This document shows, piece by piece, positions 59,824 through 64,000 of a stretch of 64,000 bases of DNA (position 1 is its first letter; the number at the start of each line of letters is the position of its first letter). This DNA comes from Voacanga thouarsii (lineage: Eukaryota > Streptophyta > Magnoliopsida > Gentianales > Apocynaceae). The DNA is taken from assembly GCA_026120185.1 (NCBI GenBank), contig JANUWF010002208.1:1240001-1304000 (forward strand), written 5' to 3'. Made by a program: the position numbers and the translations under genes. The notes under the pieces were generated by a model. It saw nothing but the letters and a program-made list of their open reading frames with translations, searched no databases and had not been told where the DNA came from.

Positions 59824-61649
59824 TCAAGCCTCATCATCCCCTTCACGAACCCAATAAACATTCTCGTCCCCTTCTTCAGCTACGGGGTTGCAGTTTTCAG
59901 CTTGCAAATGTGTATAAACATCCACGATATCTCCCATTTTATAAATTGATCTTGCATTTGTAACAACAACAACATGCCAATCACTTTCCTTTTATTCTTC
60001 TACATAGAATACTTGTGCTGCTTGAGAGGCAAGAATGAATGGTTCTTTGTGGGGAAGCACATTGCTAACATTTGCTAATAAGAATCCATTCGCATCTTAT
60101 TTTAGTCTCTTCCCATTTGACACCCAATCATATTCAAACAATACAATTCTTCGATTGCCTCCATAGTCCAACTCAATTACATTCTTCAAAGCTCCAAAAT
60201 AAGCCACATCACTTAAAATAGGATTTGCATCCCTTATACTTGAAAAACTTGAAGTAATTGCATTCACAGAAACTCCACTATTTTAGGTTTTTCTTTTACA
60301 CTCAACTTCTTTTATGTGAAACCTAAAACCATTTACCATGAATCCCTGATACTGTAATCCAACTTCTTTAGGTCCCTTAGAAAGATAAACCAAATCTTGT
60401 GTAATATGGCTATCTTTAGATATTTGCAAAGAAGTAACCTAGGTCACAAAAAAAAAAAAAAAAATCAATATAAACGATAAAACAGAATTTAATTTGACAC
60501 ATAAGAGAAAGCTTAAATAGAATTTTAACTTACATGATGGGCAAACCATTGGGCGAACGTCTCACTATGAATACGCTCAATTTCATGTCTTCTAGCACGT
60601 GGATGATTTTGAGCTACCATCGTAAGGTGTTGACTATACAAAGTAGAAGTTGGTTTAATCAGTAATTGTCATGAAATCTACAATATTACTCAATATATAG
60701 CTTGACAACATCACAATTAAATAGTACATATTGATGTTCTTTATTAAAATATATTTGATCAAATTTTGTTGGTGTGCCTTTACCCAATAAGCATCCCGAC
60801 ATTGTAAACACATCAATACCTACTCGTGAGTCAGCCATATCTTCTTCATTTCTAGCTGTTTGATGGAACCTTGTTTGGACATAATCAGCTAAATATAATG
60901 AGCAAAAAGTTAGGCATTCTTCAGCCGAATAACCTTCTACAATAGAACCCTCTGGGCAACTCCGATTTCGTACATAGGATTTCAAATTGCTCGAATACCT
61001 GAAATAATATAGTTATGAAATTACCATAACTATAATTGCAACATTTAAAAATAAAAGAAAAACTAATAAAAATAAAAATAGATAATGCACACCTCTCAAT
61101 TGGATACATCCATCGAAATTGCACTGGACCAGCAATTCTTGCTTCATAGGCTAAGTGAACACATAGATGCATCATGATATTGAAAGCTGATGGTGGAAAG
61201 AGCCGTTCTAGCTCACAAAGAATGAAAACAATGTCCATCTCTAGTTGTATCATATCATAAGGCAACAATTCCTTGGAGTAGAGTAGTCTGAAATACCTAC
61301 TTGGCCTAAGCAAAGAATATCGAATAGATTTTGACAATGCTTTTCTTAGGGCTATAAGCAGTAATTGTTGCATTAAAACATGATGGTCATGGCTCTTAAG
61401 CCCTAAAAGCTTTGGTTGCTTCAGTTGTACACACCTAGATAAGTTAGTCGAATATCCATCAGGAACCTTAACCCTTTTCAATACCTTACAAAAATTCAAT
61501 TTTTCACTCTTACTCAAAATGAATGTAGCCCAGGGCAAAGAAGATGCACCACTCAAACTTGTGTTGTCCACTGCAAATCTTAGAAAAAAATCAACACCAT
61601 TTTGATATGCACGGCAATTTCTAGGAAGACTCATCCAAGATTTGTCCAT
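59824..61649 (-). pseudogene. CACTA TNP2-like transposase without its catalytic domain
   Basis: Exon 1 (61649-61093) starts MDKSWMSLPRNCRAYQNG, the transposase-associated domain. After residue 27 or so it jumps to LPWATFILSKSEK, the region that normally follows the Tnp2 catalytic domain, and then has the DUF4218 region (LGLKSHDHHVLMQQLL, LERLFPPSAFNIMMHL, PVQFRWMYPIER). Exons 2 (60998-60690), 3 (60633-60534) and 4 (60438-59824) join in frame across GT-AG introns of 94, 56 and 95 bases. They carry SYVRNRSCPEGSIVEGY, then HEIERIHSETFAQWF, then DUF4216 (VAYFGALKNVIELDYGG). The catalytic core of 200 or more residues is absent. Exon 4 has three TAA stops, at 60283, 60097 and 59992, each where relatives have Gln. 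Confidence 0.87.
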
Positions 61650-63407
<1,758 letters not shown>

Positions 63408-63440
63408 CTAAAGCAAAAATAAGCTCAAATAGTGAAGAGA

Positions 63441-63464
63441 GGGGGGAGGAGGGAGGGGAGGGGG
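63441..63464 (+). repeat. G-rich tract able to form a G-quadruplex
   Basis: Five G-runs, four of them of three or more, separated by single A, in 24 bases just after the beta-amylase fragment. It satisfies the usual four-run quadruplex pattern and is unlike the AT-rich surroundings. Confidence 0.7.
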
Positions 63465-64000
63465 AATCCTGCCATTGCTTTTCCTGATGATATATAAAAT
63501 CGTTTTCCCAGGATTTTATACCAAACTACATCAATTTAGCACCATTGGAGCAATCAAGACCCAAGATTCCAATCCAAGAACTTCTAGAAGCAACTAAACC
63601 AATTAGGCCATTCCCTTGGAATGAAAAACCAGACACAAGTGTTGGTGGTGCACTCTGATATAATGGAGAGTATCTTTGACAAGTTCTTCCCCCTCCTAAA
63701 TTGGAGGTGATGTCTCTTCCATCTAAAAATCTCACAAGCCATGAAAAGAAAGAGGAGGAGGAGAGAGCTGAAACTAAGGCCAGATGACATAATATGTAGA
63801 CTTTGTGCACACATGCTATTAATAACCAATGTAGTCCAAAAACCCAAATTTGTAACTGTTACCAAAATGTAAAACCAATTTCAGCTCAATAGATATAGGA
63901 CATGAAAAAGGGCAAGCCTAACCGATATAGGACCAATACAATCGAACAGTTGAATTAAGGTAAAGACAGATCAAAGCCTTCTTTACCTCAAAACCACGAA
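63465..64000. other. Right edge, no gene supported
   Basis: The minus-strand frames (63526-63865) have no known motif. No transposon terminus or LTR end is visible. Confidence 0.35.

Overview
This window is plant nuclear heterochromatin-like DNA, most likely from a eudicot. It is AT-rich and almost entirely nested transposable elements. No intact host gene is visible. The species cannot be named from the sequence. Names such as family A to E are mine, for cross-reference only.

Layout. (1) 1-4963: AT-rich, gene-free, perhaps the inner end of a giant LTR ending at 3563. (2) 4964-8654 and 17851-18896: a decayed minus-strand Ty3/gypsy-like element (family E, copy E1). It is split by a 9.2 kb Athila-like Ty3/gypsy element (family A, copy A1, minus strand, 8655-17845, target duplication AGGAT). 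(3) 18897-23563: two related LTRs (family D and a D-like LTR) with a short internal fragment. (4) 23590-41698: two family C copies lying head to head. Each has a ~4.3 kb solo LTR ('giant LTR', TGTAACA...CACA) inserted in it, at 24101-31883 (duplication TATAG) and 36830-41156 (duplication TTGGG). The first giant LTR also holds a family A solo LTR (27057-30453), which in turn holds a Copia-type solo LTR (27372-29338), so nesting is four deep. (5) 41699-42625: a truncated family D LTR. (6) 42936-52138: a second full-length family A element (A2, plus strand, duplication CACCA). (7) 52139-54787: family E copy E2 with a decayed gag. (8) 54788 to at least 61649 and probably to the window end: a CACTA (En/Spm) DNA transposon on the minus strand. 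It carries a TNPA-like gene and a TNP2-like gene that lacks its catalytic core. (9) 63122-63407: the last exon of a beta-amylase gene, frameshifted, possibly captured by the CACTA element.

Family A is placed in the Athila lineage by its tRNA-Asp primer site, its domain order PR-RT-RNaseH-IN, and diagnostic motifs in the polymerase. Both full-length copies lack the gag core in the same way and are dead: they carry many stops and small frameshifts. Most of the stops are C-to-T (or G-to-A) changes, as expected of long-methylated DNA. Families C and E share LTR termini, primer-site type and a double polypurine-tract arrangement with family A. No polymerase is visible in them, so they look like parasites or partners of Athila-type elements. 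The structure worth most attention is this co-adapted set of partial elements, the two giant-LTR insertions about 28 bp apart at the same place in the family C LTR, and the gene fragment beside the CACTA transposase.
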